Assembly: GCF_040954645.1 (NCBI RefSeq)
Contig: NC_092807.1
Location: forward strand, 1,178,001 to 1,242,000
DNA length: 64,000 nucleotides
Reading direction: 5' to 3'
DNA from: Diabrotica undecimpunctata
Taxonomy: Eukaryota > Arthropoda > Insecta > Coleoptera > Chrysomelidae
Below, one piece after another: positions 63,571 through 64,000 of the stretch. Under the pieces are notes generated by a model, which did no database searches, was not told the origin of the DNA, and worked only from the letters and a program-made list of their open reading frames with translations. Numbering within the stretch: position 1 is the first letter of the stretch; each line of letters starts with the position of its first letter. The translations under genes and the position numbers were made by a program.

Positions 63571-64000
63571 AATTTACATTACATTACATTAGGACTATCG
63601 ATAGTTTCCCACCTTTAGACGTTAGCTTATGAGCTAGTTGACTTCAGTCATAATATTACAAGTATGACCTCGAACATTAACATTTTTTAAATTTCGCATA
63701 AAGTAAAAACTGATTAAAGGCAATAAAGCAAATGTAAGTAAACAGTTTAATTAGTAGTAATTTGATAAATACAGAATAAGAAGCTATGATAATTCTGTAT
63801 TGAGAAGAGTGTATGCGACGTCTCAAATCACAGTTTATTATTGATCAATACTTTAATTTTGGATAAAAACATACTCGTACTTAAACTGTTTTTACTTACA
63901 TTACGTGATACGTATTACTATGACTGAAGTCAACCAGCTCATAAGCTAACGTCTAAAGGTAGGAAACTTTCGATAGATCTAATGTAATGTAAAGTAAATT
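63571..64000. mobile_element. MITE-like inverted repeat, cut by the window end
   Basis: The left arm 63571-63656 and the right arm 63917-64000 are reverse complements over about 85 bp with few mismatches. Shared blocks are CCTTTAGACGTTAGCTTATG, TTGACTTCAGTCATA and TAATGTAA. The roughly 260-bp centre is AT-rich and non-coding. A further short inverted pair (GTGGGAAA...TATCGATAG / CTATCGATAGTTTCCCAC) lies at 63546-63612. The right border may continue beyond the window. Confidence 0.8.

Overview
The window reads as nuclear DNA of an insect, most likely a beetle with a large, repeat-swollen genome. The base is very AT-rich, there are no operons, and almost every recognisable protein piece comes from an arthropod-type transposable element. 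The species cannot be named from the sequence alone.

The only host gene I can support is the first coding exon of a TLX-class homeobox gene (C15/clawless orthologue) on the minus strand at 22334-22778. It has a clean GTAAGT splice donor and a GC-rich upstream block (22779-23231). Its homeodomain exon should lie at lower coordinates. I do not find it, so the first intron probably runs at least 22 kb leftwards through 1-22333 and is full of transposon debris.

Layout. 1-1700: a hairpin-centred repeat with two small divergent ORFs. 2.5-6.1 kb: LINE 3' ends, two with target-site duplications (TSDs). 7.3-9.0 kb: two decayed Tc1-like transposases. 10.2-14.9 kb: two LINE remnants between an inverted repeat pair. 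15.7-18.4 kb: a Penelope-like relic, a LINE RT piece and a Jockey/I-type RNase H tail. 18.7-20.1 kb: a decayed DDE transposase. 20.1-21.8 kb: more LINE scraps. 22.3-23.2 kb: the homeobox exon. 23.9-28.5 kb: a three-level nest, with a LINE interrupted by a hAT element and carrying a Tc1-like element in its (TA)n tail. 28.7-33.0 kb: a LINE relic, a nearly intact FLYWCH-MULE transposon with 8-bp TSD, another LINE relic and a 5'-truncated RTE copy with 13-bp TSD. 33.9-37.7 kb: Jockey, pogo/psq and LINE scraps. 38.9-42.4 kb: a piggyBac-like element that contains an inverted block of 400-bp satellite units. 42.7-43.0 kb: a 131-bp tandem duplication. 45.5-49.2 kb: a nearly full-length RTE-like LINE with a second LINE inserted in it. 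51.0-52.6 kb: two more DDE transposase relics. 52.7-57 kb: several LINE pieces, including a 494-codon open RT frame. 57.7-58.7 kb: a TIR element and a Penelope GIY-YIG fragment. 59.7-63.4 kb: an I/Jockey-like LINE with EN, RT, RNase H and C-terminal segments. 63.6-64.0 kb: a MITE-like inverted repeat cut by the window end.

No bacterial-type system, CRISPR array, intact rRNA or confident tRNA gene was seen. The most useful observations are structural: nested insertions datable by TSDs, (TA)n arrays that behave as LINE 3' tails, the satellite inside piggyBac, and the TLX-class exon. All homology calls come from reading translated sequence, with no database search.
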